From: Methanomassiliicoccaceae archaeon UBA72 | Lineage (GTDB): Archaea; Thermoplasmatota; Thermoplasmata; Methanomassiliicoccales; Methanomethylophilaceae | Assembly: GCA_002509405.1 (NCBI GenBank) | Contig: DAVO01000029.1 | Location: 16,492 to 52,618, forward strand | Direction of reading: 5' to 3' | DNA: 36,127 nt | In this document: in pieces, positions 24,100 to 30,773 of the stretch | Layout: every line of letters starts with the position of its first letter | Position numbering within the stretch: position 1 is the first letter of the stretch | Notes under the pieces: generated by a model | The model's database searches: none | Told to the model about the DNA's origin: nothing | Seen by the model: the letters and a program-made list of their open reading frames with translations, nothing else | Position numbers and translations under genes: made by a program

Positions 24100-24138
24100 C
24101 CTGAATGATGTTTCCTCGTCGTTTTCGGATCATTCAGG
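24100..24138 (-). other. Perfect stem-loop in the tail of the right repeat arm
   Basis: CCTGAATGAT (24100-24109) and ATCATTCAGG (24129-24138) form a 10-bp stem around a 19-nt loop. The loop holds the block ACGACGAGGAAAC that is conserved with the other arm. The corresponding positions in the left arm (23023-23028 with 23047-23052) form a shorter stem around the same block. Confidence 0.55.
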
Positions 24139-24229
24139 ATTGCTGCGACGGGAGATTTATGAAATGTTTCCGGAAATCCGGGACCGTCCATCACGTAATC
24201 CGGCAAGTGGAAATTTGGATCGGCATAAG
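24136..24229 (-). repeat. 94-bp inverted repeat, right arm
   Basis: Exact inverse of 22926-23019. The two arms are separated by 1116 bp that contain the complete six-helix membrane-protein gene. Confidence 0.9.
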
Positions 24230-24359
24230 TGAATGACAGATATAGGCGGATTCGAAGCCGATCATACTTCGTAAGTGCCAGATGCACTTTATCCGTAGTT
24301 AAAAAAGACCGCTCCATCGGAAACATTAGTTAAGAAAAATCGACCAGCCAGATGAAAAG

Positions 24360-24437
24360 TGGTGGGCCCAATGTGATTCGAACACATGACCTCCCGGTTA
24401 TCAGCCGGGCGCTCCATCCAGGCTAAGCTATGGGCCC
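24360..24437 (-). tRNA. tRNA-Ile(GAU), CCA encoded
   Basis: On the minus strand the acceptor stem GGGCCCA pairs with TGGGCCC, followed by A73 and CCA. The D stem GCTT/GAGC-type pairs are complete. The anticodon stem CCCGG/CCGGG encloses CTGATAA with anticodon GAT. The T stem ATGTG/CACAT encloses TTCGAAT. There is no intron. A TATA box (about 24462-24473, GTTTATATCAT on the minus strand) lies about 25-35 nt upstream. Its 3' end faces that of tRNA-Pro across the gene-poor interval. Confidence 0.97.
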
Positions 24438-24540
24438 AATAAGGGACTTCAATAAAGAAGTATGATATAAACATTCCCCTCATGCAGTCTACTACCAGAT
24501 AATACGGAAAATTGATAACCGGAACCGGCCATGTGCATCC

Positions 24541-25017
24541 ATGGAGCCCACATTCAGCGAGAGGATACGAGTCGTCCCCGTCACGGCAGAAAGGGCCTTG
24601 CTCGCCATACTCGTGCCCACCGACGCGTTCATTCTCATCAGCGCCGCTCTCGGATGGGTCAGCTGGTGGCTTTTCGCCGCGATGACGGCGGTCACGGCAT
24701 TCATGTTCCTTCTTTCAAGATTGTTCATCCTCAAAACCGACGTTTATGACGATAGAGTGGTGATCAAGTACTTCAAGACCAGAAACTACAGGATGGAAAA
24801 GATAAGGGACCGCCGTTACGGTGTGATGAACGATATTAGGAACTTCGCCGGCGTGGGTCTCCGCGGTCTGCGTTACCGCAACTATCTATGTGCAGGATGT
24901 GAGACGGGAGTTGTTTTTCTTACGCAGGGGGCTGTGGTCGCTGTGTCCTCTTATAGGACCGAGGAACTTGCGGGGCTTCTCCCCAAGGCCGTACCTAAAC
25001 CCAAGGAGGAGAAGTGA
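24541..25017 (+). CDS. Membrane protein with bacterial-PH-like (DUF304-type) domain
   Basis: A 158-residue protein with two close transmembrane helices at about 21-42 and 44-63 followed by a beta-rich domain (TDVYDDRVVIKYFKTRNYRMEKIRD, then the CETGVVFLTQGAVVAVSSY strands). This is the layout of small PH-like membrane proteins. The C-terminus PKPKEEK is charged and cytoplasmic. Function is unknown. Its stop overlaps the next gene's start as TGATG, so the two are co-translated; any link to RNA metabolism comes only from that. Confidence 0.7.
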   Translation: MEPTFSERIRVVPVTAERALLAILVPTDAFILISAALGWVSWWLFAAMTAVTAFMFLLSRLFILKTDVYDDRVVIKYFKTRNYRMEKIRDRRYGVMNDIRNFAGVGLRGLRYRNYLCAGCETGVVFLTQGAVVAVSSYRTEELAGLLPKAVPKPKEEK

Positions 25018-25466
25018 TGCGGCCCGTCTTCCGATGGGTCAGAGCCAGGGTCATGTGCTATGCCACAGAGGACAGGGACAGGATAGCCGGAGTTTTCAGA
25101 ACGTTCATCTGGACCGACGAATGGAACGAGGATGTGGTCGAGGGGGAGCTGGGCAACATCACCGTGATAATGGACGCCGAGATCACCAGGCAGAAAGACA
25201 TAGATGAGATATTCATAAGGCTCGGCGATGAGACCGTCGACCGGATATTGTCGGAGCTTGAAGACCGCACCGACGAGGACTGCACATTCTACGTCAGACT
25301 GGACAAGCAGAAGGCCGTCTCAGGCTCTTACTCGGTGGCAACGGGAGGGGACGTGATATCCCTCACATGCAAAGTAGCGTCGTATCCCGCCAAACGGGAG
25401 CTCGCGGTGGACATTCTGAGAAATTACCTCAGCTCTCTTCCACGGCAGGCGCCTGAGCTTCCTTGA
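25017..25466 (+). CDS. COG1325-type predicted RNA-binding / exosome-associated protein
   Basis: A 149-residue archaeal protein of the family of conserved RNA-binding proteins often found near exosome genes. Recognisable features are VMCYATEDRDRIAGVF at the N-terminus, the GNITVIMDAEI strand, EDCTFYVRLDKQKAVSG and VASYPAKRELAVDILRNYL. The ATG at 25017 has GGAGGAG 5 nt upstream and overlaps the preceding stop; a GTG at 25014 is also possible. The last 38 nt overlap the 3' end of the converging CorC-type gene. No exosome subunit is nearby, so the exosome link is family knowledge only. Confidence 0.75.
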   Translation: MRPVFRWVRARVMCYATEDRDRIAGVFRTFIWTDEWNEDVVEGELGNITVIMDAEITRQKDIDEIFIRLGDETVDRILSELEDRTDEDCTFYVRLDKQKAVSGSYSVATGGDVISLTCKVASYPAKRELAVDILRNYLSSLPRQAPELP

Positions 25467-26718
25467 TGTCGAAACGGGCCTCCTTTACACGGCGTCCTTT
25501 GATCGATTTCACGGTGATCTTCACTTCTTCGTTGTCTACCACCGCTCCTCTGTAAGGAATGTCGCCTATCTTGTATTGGATATATCCGCTGACATTGTAG
25601 TCTACATAATCCTCTGGATCGAACCTGAGCCCCAGGTCGTCCATGACATTGTAGATGTTGGCATCGCCTATGACGGTATAGGAGCCGTCTGCCTCCCTTA
25701 CAACAGGGAGTTTGACGTCGTCGCTCTCGTCCCATATCTCTCCCACGAGCTCCTCGATGATATCTTCCAGTGTTACAATCCCCAAGGTGCCGCCGAAGGA
25801 ATCCAGGACCACGGCCATGTGGACTTTGGTCTTTTGCAGGGTGTTTAGGACCTCGGCTATACTGGTGGACTCCTGGAAGAACTTCACCTGCCTTATTATA
25901 TCGATCAGATTGAAGTTGTCGTTGTTCACGACCCTTCTGAAGAAATCCTTGGCGTTGACCACTCCGATTATACGGTCGATGCTGCCGTCGTAGATCGGAA
26001 TCCTGGAGTAGCCTGTGAATGTGAACAGCTCTTTTAGCTCGTCCATGTTTACGTCCTTGCTTGCGGCTATGATGTCGACTCTGGGTATGTACACCTCGGA
26101 CAGAGAGGTGTCGTCAAATGTGATAGCGGACTTGATGAGTTCGCTTTCGGTCTTCTCCAGCGTACCCTCTTCCTCGATCTCGTCGATCATGACCACCAGC
26201 TCGTCTTCTGTGAGCGTCAGGGTGGTTTTTTTCTTAGATTCCTTTGTGAACACCGAGCTGAGCTTTATGAAGAACCAGATGATCGGAGTCAATACCGTCA
26301 CGGCAAAGGTGAGGGAACCGGCCAGCTTCAGTGCATAGTGATCGGCCCTCCTCTTCGCGATGTTCTTGGGCGCTATCTCACCGAACGTTAATATTATCAG
26401 AGTCATGAAAACTGTGGCTGCTACAGTTCCCAAGGCAGGGTTGTCGGGAAACAGCTGCTCGGTGAAAAGCATCGTACAGGTCGTGGAGGCCGCGATGTTT
26501 AGTATGTTGTTTCCTACGAGGATCGTCGTAAGAAGCCTCTCGAAGTCCTCTGACAGCGCGAGCGCCTTGTTGGCGTTCTTGGCCCCGTCGCTCTCAAGCT
26601 TCTTAAGGCGTATGTTGTTTACGCTGGAGTAGGCCATTTCAGACATTGAGAAATATACTGCCCCCAGCAGGAGCACGAATATTATAACCGATAAGATAAC
26701 GACGAGTCCTACGTCCAT
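25429..26718 (-). CDS. CNNM/CorC-type membrane transporter (DUF21, CBS pair, CorC_HlyC)
   Basis: A 429-residue protein with the full hemolysin-C/CorC layout: a DUF21 domain with about four helices (residues 5-27, about 63-80, 98-115 and 133-158) including FGEIAPKNIAKRRADHYAL, a CBS pair at about 205-330 (VYIPRVDIIAASKDVNMDEL, then GGTLGIVTLEDIIEELVGEI), and a C-terminal CorC_HlyC domain (DDLGLRFDPEDYVDYNVSGYI). Family members export or sense Mg2+ or Co2+. CBS domains imply adenine-nucleotide control. The promoter region contains a palindrome at 26780-26806 upstream of a TATA-like run at 26757-26768. Confidence 0.9.
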   Translation of the reverse strand: MDVGLVVILSVIIFVLLLGAVYFSMSEMAYSSVNNIRLKKLESDGAKNANKALALSEDFERLLTTILVGNNILNIAASTTCTMLFTEQLFPDNPALGTVAATVFMTLIILTFGEIAPKNIAKRRADHYALKLAGSLTFAVTVLTPIIWFFIKLSSVFTKESKKKTTLTLTEDELVVMIDEIEEEGTLEKTESELIKSAITFDDTSLSEVYIPRVDIIAASKDVNMDELKELFTFTGYSRIPIYDGSIDRIIGVVNAKDFFRRVVNNDNFNLIDIIRQVKFFQESTSIAEVLNTLQKTKVHMAVVLDSFGGTLGIVTLEDIIEELVGEIWDESDDVKLPVVREADGSYTVIGDANIYNVMDDLGLRFDPEDYVDYNVSGYIQYKIGDIPYRGAVVDNEEVKITVKSIKGRRVKEARFDIKEAQAPAVEES

Positions 26719-26756
26719 CTCAGCTCAATCCGTTCGTTTCAAGCGTACCAAGGGAC

Positions 26757-26806
26757 ACTTTTTTAATCCTGCCATGTCACACTGACGCTTCAATTAAGCG
26801 ACAGTG
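26757..26806 (-). promoter_or_regulatory. TATA region and long interrupted palindrome before the CorC gene
   Basis: On the minus strand GGATTAAAAAAG (26757-26768) is a TATA-like element about 40-50 nt before the ATG at 26718. Just upstream, CACTG-A-CGCTT (26780-26790) and AAGCG-A-CAGTG (26796-26806) form a palindrome with one A/A mismatch and a 5-nt centre. The placement suits an operator. Confidence 0.45.
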
Positions 26807-26902
26807 GAATATAATGGTTATGAAAGAAAAGGCTCTGAAATCCGGTGAACGTAAATAATTGATAAAGAGGGAAAAGGTTTGTTACTGGCATGTGCTTCGT
26901 GC

Positions 26903-27514
26903 TTACATTCCCATCTTGCTCTTGACGTCGTTCGAAAGAACGGCGACCAGGAGGAAGGCATAAAGAATGAATTCACAGAGGCTCAGGACTGCAAGTATCA
27001 CCATGTCGATGACAGATGTGTCCATAAGGAACGGAGTGATTATTCCTATCAGCGAGACGATGGTAAGCACAAGGAACACGATCACAAGGAGAATCCAGAT
27101 GATCTTGTCGAATGTGTCTGCGGTGCCGTCGGTAATCCTCTTCGCGATCCACATGAGGATCAGACCGAAGATCAGATTGATGACGATGGTAACGACGCCG
27201 GCACCAACCGAGTCATCGACCATCTGGCCTGCTCCGCTGAATATTCCGACGACTATCGTTGCAATTCCGACGAAGTTTACGAACTTACCGAGAATGCTGA
27301 AAGCATTCGTCTCTTCGCCCCTATAAATAGGCAGTCCTATCCCAAGAATCAGGACACCGTAAAGGATCGTACCGATAGATGCTACGACTGAGCCAGTCGC
27401 CATCGGATCGGCAAGCGCTCCGTTTACGATCGCCAAGATTCCTGCCAGTATGCTGACGATACCGATAACCACGGCCGCCAGTCCGAAATTTTTAGGGTTG
27501 TCAATGAATGACAT
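26903..27514 (-). CDS. Polytopic membrane protein of unknown function
   Basis: A 203-residue protein with about six hydrophobic segments (near 12-32, 43-62, 75-95, 104-122, 137-160 and 168-195), short loops and a charged C-terminus (SNDVKSKMGM). No transporter or enzyme motif was recognised. Paired segments of similar spacing suggest an internal duplication, but identity is low by eye. AATATTTATAC about 25-33 nt upstream of the ATG indicates a leaderless transcript from the AT-rich gap shared with the divergent PC4-family gene. Confidence 0.65.
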   Translation of the reverse strand: MSFIDNPKNFGLAAVVIGIVSILAGILAIVNGALADPMATGSVVASIGTILYGVLILGIGLPIYRGEETNAFSILGKFVNFVGIATIVVGIFSGAGQMVDDSVGAGVVTIVINLIFGLILMWIAKRITDGTADTFDKIIWILLVIVFLVLTIVSLIGIITPFLMDTSVIDMVILAVLSLCEFILYAFLLVAVLSNDVKSKMGM

Positions 27515-27719
27515 GCTTTATGAACCGACAAATGGAGTATAAATATTATTCTAAATTACATAGGCTTTATAATAATCGCACCAAGAGAAAAAATATAATG
27601 CTGGGTCTTTATTTTATCATTTCTTTAAATTATTAAACGAAATCGTTCATTGTCGTAATTTTATTTTGTAATAGTTTTATTTATATTATAATAATATACG
27701 AGTCTGAGAGCTGACCGCT
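27515..27719. promoter_or_regulatory. AT-rich divergent intergenic region
   Basis: These 205 nt are far more AT-rich than their surroundings. They contain a leftward TATA box near 27537-27548 and a rightward one within TTATATTATAATAATATAC (about 27680-27700). A palindrome AACGA-AA-TCGTT sits near 27636-27647. No gene was seen here and no origin-recognition boxes were recognised. Confidence 0.5.
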
Positions 27720-27950
27720 ATGGCAAGCGAATTTACATACGAAATCGTAGAGGAGATAGCGACGCTATCCCAATCTTCAAAGGGATGGACCAAAGAACTG
27801 AACCTAATCAGCTGGAATGAGAGGGAACCAAAATACGACATAAGGGAGTGGTCCCCTGACAGGAGCAAGATGGGAAAAGGAGTCACTCTTTCTAACGAAG
27901 AGGTCTCCATTCTGAAAAAGGCCCTGGATTCCAGAGAAGACATAGAGTGA
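27720..27950 (+). CDS. PC4/YdbC-family single-stranded-DNA-binding protein
   Basis: A 76-residue protein whose core FTYEIVEEIATLSQSSKGW, followed by ELNLISWNEREPKYDIREW and DRSKMGKGVTLSNEE, closely resembles the YdbC/PC4 domain. Such proteins form dimers that bind ssDNA and, in eukaryotes (PC4/Sub1), act as transcription coactivators. The length equals one PC4 domain with no extensions. It is followed 15 nt later (33 nt if the second ATG is used) by the HEAT-like zinc-ribbon gene, suggesting an operon driven from the strong AT-rich promoter. Confidence 0.85.
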   Translation: MASEFTYEIVEEIATLSQSSKGWTKELNLISWNEREPKYDIREWSPDRSKMGKGVTLSNEEVSILKKALDSREDIE

Positions 27951-27965
27951 TCCCTTCGTTCCGGT

Positions 27966-28874
27966 ATGCCGGGAAGTGTCCGAATGTCGGATAACAGGGT
28001 AAGCTACCTGGAGCGTTTCCTGGGAGGTGTAGACAAGGTGGAGACCGGCCGTCCCGGAGGAATATCCGACGACCGCTGGCTGGTCGCTTATTACAGGCCG
28101 GAGTACGCCCCCGTGTTGCTGAGATATCTCTCCTATGGTAACGAGAACGTGAGGGCGGAGACGTTGATGCTGCTGACCGATGTCAGGGAACCCGCCGCCG
28201 CGGACGCGGTCCGCAGGATGAGCTCTTCCGACACCGAGAAGGTCAGAGGAGCGTGCATCGGATACCTCAATACGGTCTCCGATGCCGAGGATAGGGTCCC
28301 CTCCCTCATGGACTCTCTTAAACACTCGAGGGGCGAAGAGTTCTCCAAGGCTGCATCCCTCATGGGTGCTTTCGGAAGGAAAGAAGATATCGACGAGCTC
28401 CGCAGGATATACGGCCAGGTTCGCGGGGAGATGCGCAAAGAGTTATTCACCGCCCTCGAACGCATAATAGGACGCTATCCGGAACTGGGACCCAAACGCG
28501 ACCTGTTGCTGTCCGTACCCGTATCTTCTGATGAGGATGCCTACGACCGTTTCATTACAGTCTCCATCGAGTACCTGGATAAACGCTACAGAGAGAATGT
28601 TTCTTCGCAGAATAAGATCGACGCAAAGACGGCCGGCAACGTTTCGGCCGCCCTCAAAAAGATGAGGACGAGGATCTACAACGAGTCTGATAACCTGCAG
28701 TTCTATGGCGCCGAAGAAACCGAGAGGACCTCCAAACTCACGGAACTAATAAAGTGGGCATCTGAGGACCTTGCCTCGAAAACCATCATTCAGAGCGGCC
28801 CCGGGCACCTATGCCCAAGATGCGGTGGCCAAATGATCCTGTACCACGGGCTGTGGTCATGCCCTGAATGCTGA
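27966..28874 (+). CDS. HEAT-like repeat protein with C-terminal zinc ribbon
   Basis: A 302-residue helical protein. Residues about 45-170 show paired helices in a HEAT-like pattern (APVLLRYLSYGNENVRAETLM is one unit, PAAADAVRRMSSSDTEKVRGA the next). A central helical region with KTAGNVSAALKKMRTRIYNE follows, and the protein closes with a zinc ribbon CPRC...CPEC whose last Cys is the final residue. The ATG at 27984 (MSDNRVSYLERF) has GGGAAG upstream and is a good alternative start. It probably serves as a binding scaffold; the pairing with the PC4-family gene hints at a nucleic-acid role, but this is inference. Confidence 0.7.
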   Translation: MPGSVRMSDNRVSYLERFLGGVDKVETGRPGGISDDRWLVAYYRPEYAPVLLRYLSYGNENVRAETLMLLTDVREPAAADAVRRMSSSDTEKVRGACIGYLNTVSDAEDRVPSLMDSLKHSRGEEFSKAASLMGAFGRKEDIDELRRIYGQVRGEMRKELFTALERIIGRYPELGPKRDLLLSVPVSSDEDAYDRFITVSIEYLDKRYRENVSSQNKIDAKTAGNVSAALKKMRTRIYNESDNLQFYGAEETERTSKLTELIKWASEDLASKTIIQSGPGHLCPRCGGQMILYHGLWSCPEC

Positions 28875-29004
28875 CACGCTTTGTACAAACCTTTAAATCC
28901 AGAACATCAATCCAAACTCAGGCATTCTAATATAGCTCCCTGTACGCCGTAGGGAAGAGTTAGGAAGTAGTATTGGGGCCGAAAGAACATAGGAGATAGA
29001 AAAT
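28875..29004 (+). promoter_or_regulatory. Promoter and leader of the CxxC-x17-CxxC gene
   Basis: Two TATA-like boxes are present, CCTTTAAATCC near 28889-28899 and TTCTAATATAG near 28926-28936. The second would give a leader of about 45 nt ending with TAGGAGATAG before the ATG. Confidence 0.4.
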
Positions 29005-29208
29005 ATGGCCTACGGAGACGACAGGAACAGAGGATACAGAGACAACAGGGAGCCCAGGGAGATGTTCGACACCACCTGCTCCGACTGCGGAAAAGAGTGC
29101 CAGGTGCCCTTCAAGCCCACCGATGGAAGGCCCGTCTACTGCAGGGACTGCTTCCAGAAGCACCGCCCCGCTGACAGGGACGGCGGCAACAGGCGCCAGA
29201 GATACTGA
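29005..29208 (+). CDS. Small CxxC-x17-CxxC zinc-binding protein
   Basis: A 67-residue protein with a charged, Arg- and Gly-rich N-terminus and C-terminus (MAYGDDRNRGYRDNREPRE and DRDGGNRRQRY) around CSDC and CRDC, separated by exactly 17 residues. This spacing defines a known CxxC-x17-CxxC domain found in methanogens and some bacteria, of unknown function. The basic RG-like tails suggest RNA or DNA binding (inference). A ribosome site AGGAG lies 9-10 nt upstream of the ATG. Confidence 0.82.
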   Translation: MAYGDDRNRGYRDNREPREMFDTTCSDCGKECQVPFKPTDGRPVYCRDCFQKHRPADRDGGNRRQRY

Positions 29209-29247
29209 GCTTTTCAAGTTCACTGGATTCTGAAACCTTTTACGTAT

Positions 29248-29475
29248 TCACTTACGATTTTTCATTTTCAGATTTCTACTGTCTATCATCGCCTTAGACA
29301 TCACAGCCACCTTCAGGACGGCGAAGGACATCACCACGCCGGCCATCCCAAATATAAGCATAACGACGCCGAGGCCCTCGTATCCCATCAGATATAGCCC
29401 TAGTCCGAAGAATGCGACCGCAGCTGAAACGAAAAACGCAATCTGTGCGGCACGGGAGCCCTGTTTCAAGTCCAC
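29248..29475 (-). CDS. Small two-helix membrane protein
   Basis: A 75-residue protein with two hydrophobic helices (about 12-31 and 36-58) and a basic C-terminus MIDSRNLKMKNRK. The start is GTG at 29475. ATTAAATATC at about 29496-29505 on the minus strand places transcription start at the GTG, so a leaderless transcript is likely. No family was recognised. Confidence 0.55.
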   Translation of the reverse strand: MDLKQGSRAAQIAFFVSAAVAFFGLGLYLMGYEGLGVVMLIFGMAGVVMSFAVLKVAVMSKAMIDSRNLKMKNRK

Positions 29476-29552
29476 GACGAGACACCGTGCGGCAGATATT
29501 TAATCCGAATGTAAAGAAAAGAAAGTAGTTTGAACGGTTTCTGTTCTGGTTA

Positions 29553-29951
29553 TCAGGCGATCTTCTTTCCGGAGTTAGGACCTACCCCTTCATCGTAGAC
29601 CGCAGTGACCTTGAACTTCCACAGGGCTTTCGCGTGCATGTTGGCGCCTGCGAGAGCCTTGTTCAGATTGTCTACGTCGGATCCCTTCTCCTCGCGCCCT
29701 AGAACGGTCGCCTGCATCTCGTAGGCCTTGGGGCCCGCACTGACCAGGATAGCTACCTTCTTGTTCTCGGCCATGTACTCTGCGGACCTTTTCATGAGGA
29801 TCTCGCCAACGGTGATGACATCGCTGCCGATGACTCCAAAGCTTCCGCATACGATAGCGTGAGGCTGCCCGGCCGCGTTCGCGGTCACCAGGACCTTTGT
29901 CGTTCCCTTATCGTTCATTATGTCAAGGATTTCTTTGGGGATTGCTACCAT
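29553..29951 (-). CDS. Pyridoxamine-phosphate-oxidase-fold flavin-binding protein
   Basis: A 132-residue split-barrel protein of the FMN-binding PNPOx-like superfamily. The N-terminal IPKEILDIMNDKGTTKVLVT and the AGQPHAIVCGSFGVIGSDVI strand pair are typical, followed by LMKRSAEYMAENKKVAILVS and the AYEMQATVLGREEKG strand. Related archaeal proteins bind FMN or F420 and reduce unknown substrates. GGTGGT lies 5-7 nt upstream of the ATG, and a TATA-like TTAGATATAC sits near 29981-29990. It is monocistronic by appearance. The substrate is unknown. Confidence 0.78.
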   Translation of the reverse strand: MVAIPKEILDIMNDKGTTKVLVTANAAGQPHAIVCGSFGVIGSDVITVGEILMKRSAEYMAENKKVAILVSAGPKAYEMQATVLGREEKGSDVDNLNKALAGANMHAKALWKFKVTAVYDEGVGPNSGKKIA

Positions 29952-30051
29952 TATCTACCACCAATCATAAACGGTAACAAAAGTATATCTAACAGGGAGT
30001 TACAGCCGTGTTATCCTCGGAGCCTGCTCCCGGCGACGGACTTCGCGACAT

Positions 30052-30177
30052 TCACTTGGTCTTTTTGAGCTTCGACTTTTTCTCGCCCTTTGAACCGGTC
30101 ATGTCGTAGGCGCAGATGATCACGATCAGCGCGACGACGCAAGCGATCACAACGGAAAACTCAGCTAATTCGAACAT
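30052..30177 (-). CDS. 41-residue single-helix membrane protein
   Basis: A short gene read as MFELAEFSVVIACVVALIVI followed by ICAYDMTGSKGEKKSKLKKT and a final K. It has one clear transmembrane helix (about 7-24) and a strongly basic cytoplasmic tail with seven lysines. TTGGAG lies 6 nt upstream of the ATG, and a TATA-like CATAAATATG around 30197-30206 provides a promoter overlapping the end of the PAS gene. Coding evidence is the ribosome site, hydrophobic block and positive-inside tail; no homologue is recalled. Confidence 0.6.
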   Translation of the reverse strand: MFELAEFSVVIACVVALIVIICAYDMTGSKGEKKSKLKKTK

Positions 30178-30202
30178 GATGGCTCCAACGGCCGGTGCAT
30201 AT

Positions 30203-30556
30203 TTATGGCTTTTCAATGGACCTAAGATGCTGGACCACGAGCTGGACCTTTCCGCCCTTGAAATACGGTATCGACGTGCAGGAATATTCGGTGTCGCTTC
30301 CGGGTATCACACGTGGCTTGCTGCAATGTACCGGCGCCTGCATGGTGATGACATTGCAGTCCACACAGCATGTGGTCCGCCCCAGGAGACGGTAGCACTT
30401 GATGCCTATGACATCGTCGGCGGACTTGTTGAAGACCTTGAGGGCTGCACGGTTCATCCATACGATCGTGTGCTCCGAATCATGGATGATTATCAGGTCG
30501 TCTATCTCATCCAGGACCATGTTGAGCAGAACGTCGGCAAATCCCTCTTCTTCCAT
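30203..30556 (-). CDS. Stand-alone PAS-domain protein with Cys cluster
   Basis: A 117-residue single PAS domain: LDEIDDLIIIHDSEHTIVWM and NRAALKVFNKSADDVIGIKC form the N-terminal PAS core, and SCTSIPYFKGGKVQLVVQHL the final strands. Four cysteines cluster mid-domain (KCYRLLGRTTCCVDC), a pattern seen in PAS domains whose insert carries CxxC-type residues and that may hold a metal or respond to redox. There is no output domain, so it may act on a separate partner. The ATG at 30556 has GGTGG upstream; a longer frame to 30628 lacks support. TTTAATATC near 30584-30592 is the likely TATA box. Confidence 0.8.
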   Translation of the reverse strand: MEEEGFADVLLNMVLDEIDDLIIIHDSEHTIVWMNRAALKVFNKSADDVIGIKCYRLLGRTTCCVDCNVITMQAPVHCSKPRVIPGSDTEYSCTSIPYFKGGKVQLVVQHLRSIEKP

Positions 30557-30743
30557 TTTACCACCGTGTGATAATCGCTTTGAAGATATTAAACCTGGCG
30601 GGGATGCAAGGCAGTTCGACGCGATCAACGGATACGGAATATGTCAGTACCCTCTATGTAACCCACGATTTTCTGCAAAAATACTGACAAATCCGTAATA
30701 TGATTTCGAATCTCGAATTTGAGCGTCCTGTCATTTAGACATT

Positions 30744-30756
30744 TTTTTATATAGAC
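30744..30756 (+). promoter_or_regulatory. TATA box of the reductase gene
   Basis: TTTTTTATATAG is centred about 25 nt before the ATG at 30774, indicating a leaderless transcript. The downstream bases TAGACAAC recur at the promoter near 21925. Confidence 0.55.
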
Positions 30757-30773
30757 AACATATAGCCCACTGA

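Larger units (their letters stand above)
23869..24359. other. 491-nt stretch without a supported gene, containing the second repeat arm
   Basis: Holds the minus-strand arm of the inverted repeat (24136-24229), its hairpin tail (24100-24138), a 12-bp inverted pair GAATCCGCCTAT/ATAGGCGGATTC at 24013-24024 and 24242-24253, and a small hairpin AAGTGC/GCACTT at 24273-24289. A minus-strand frame at 24021-24326 reads through the repeat but has no recognisable product. Confidence 0.5.

Noticed and set aside
24021..24326. 101-residue minus-strand frame through the right repeat arm
   Set aside because: Runs across a hairpin and diverged tail. The shared peptide PDYVMDGPGFPETFHKSP follows simply from the 94 identical bases.
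27515..27719. Replication origin in the AT-rich gap
   Set aside because: No repeated origin-recognition boxes and no Orc1/Cdc6 gene nearby. Divergent promoters explain the composition.
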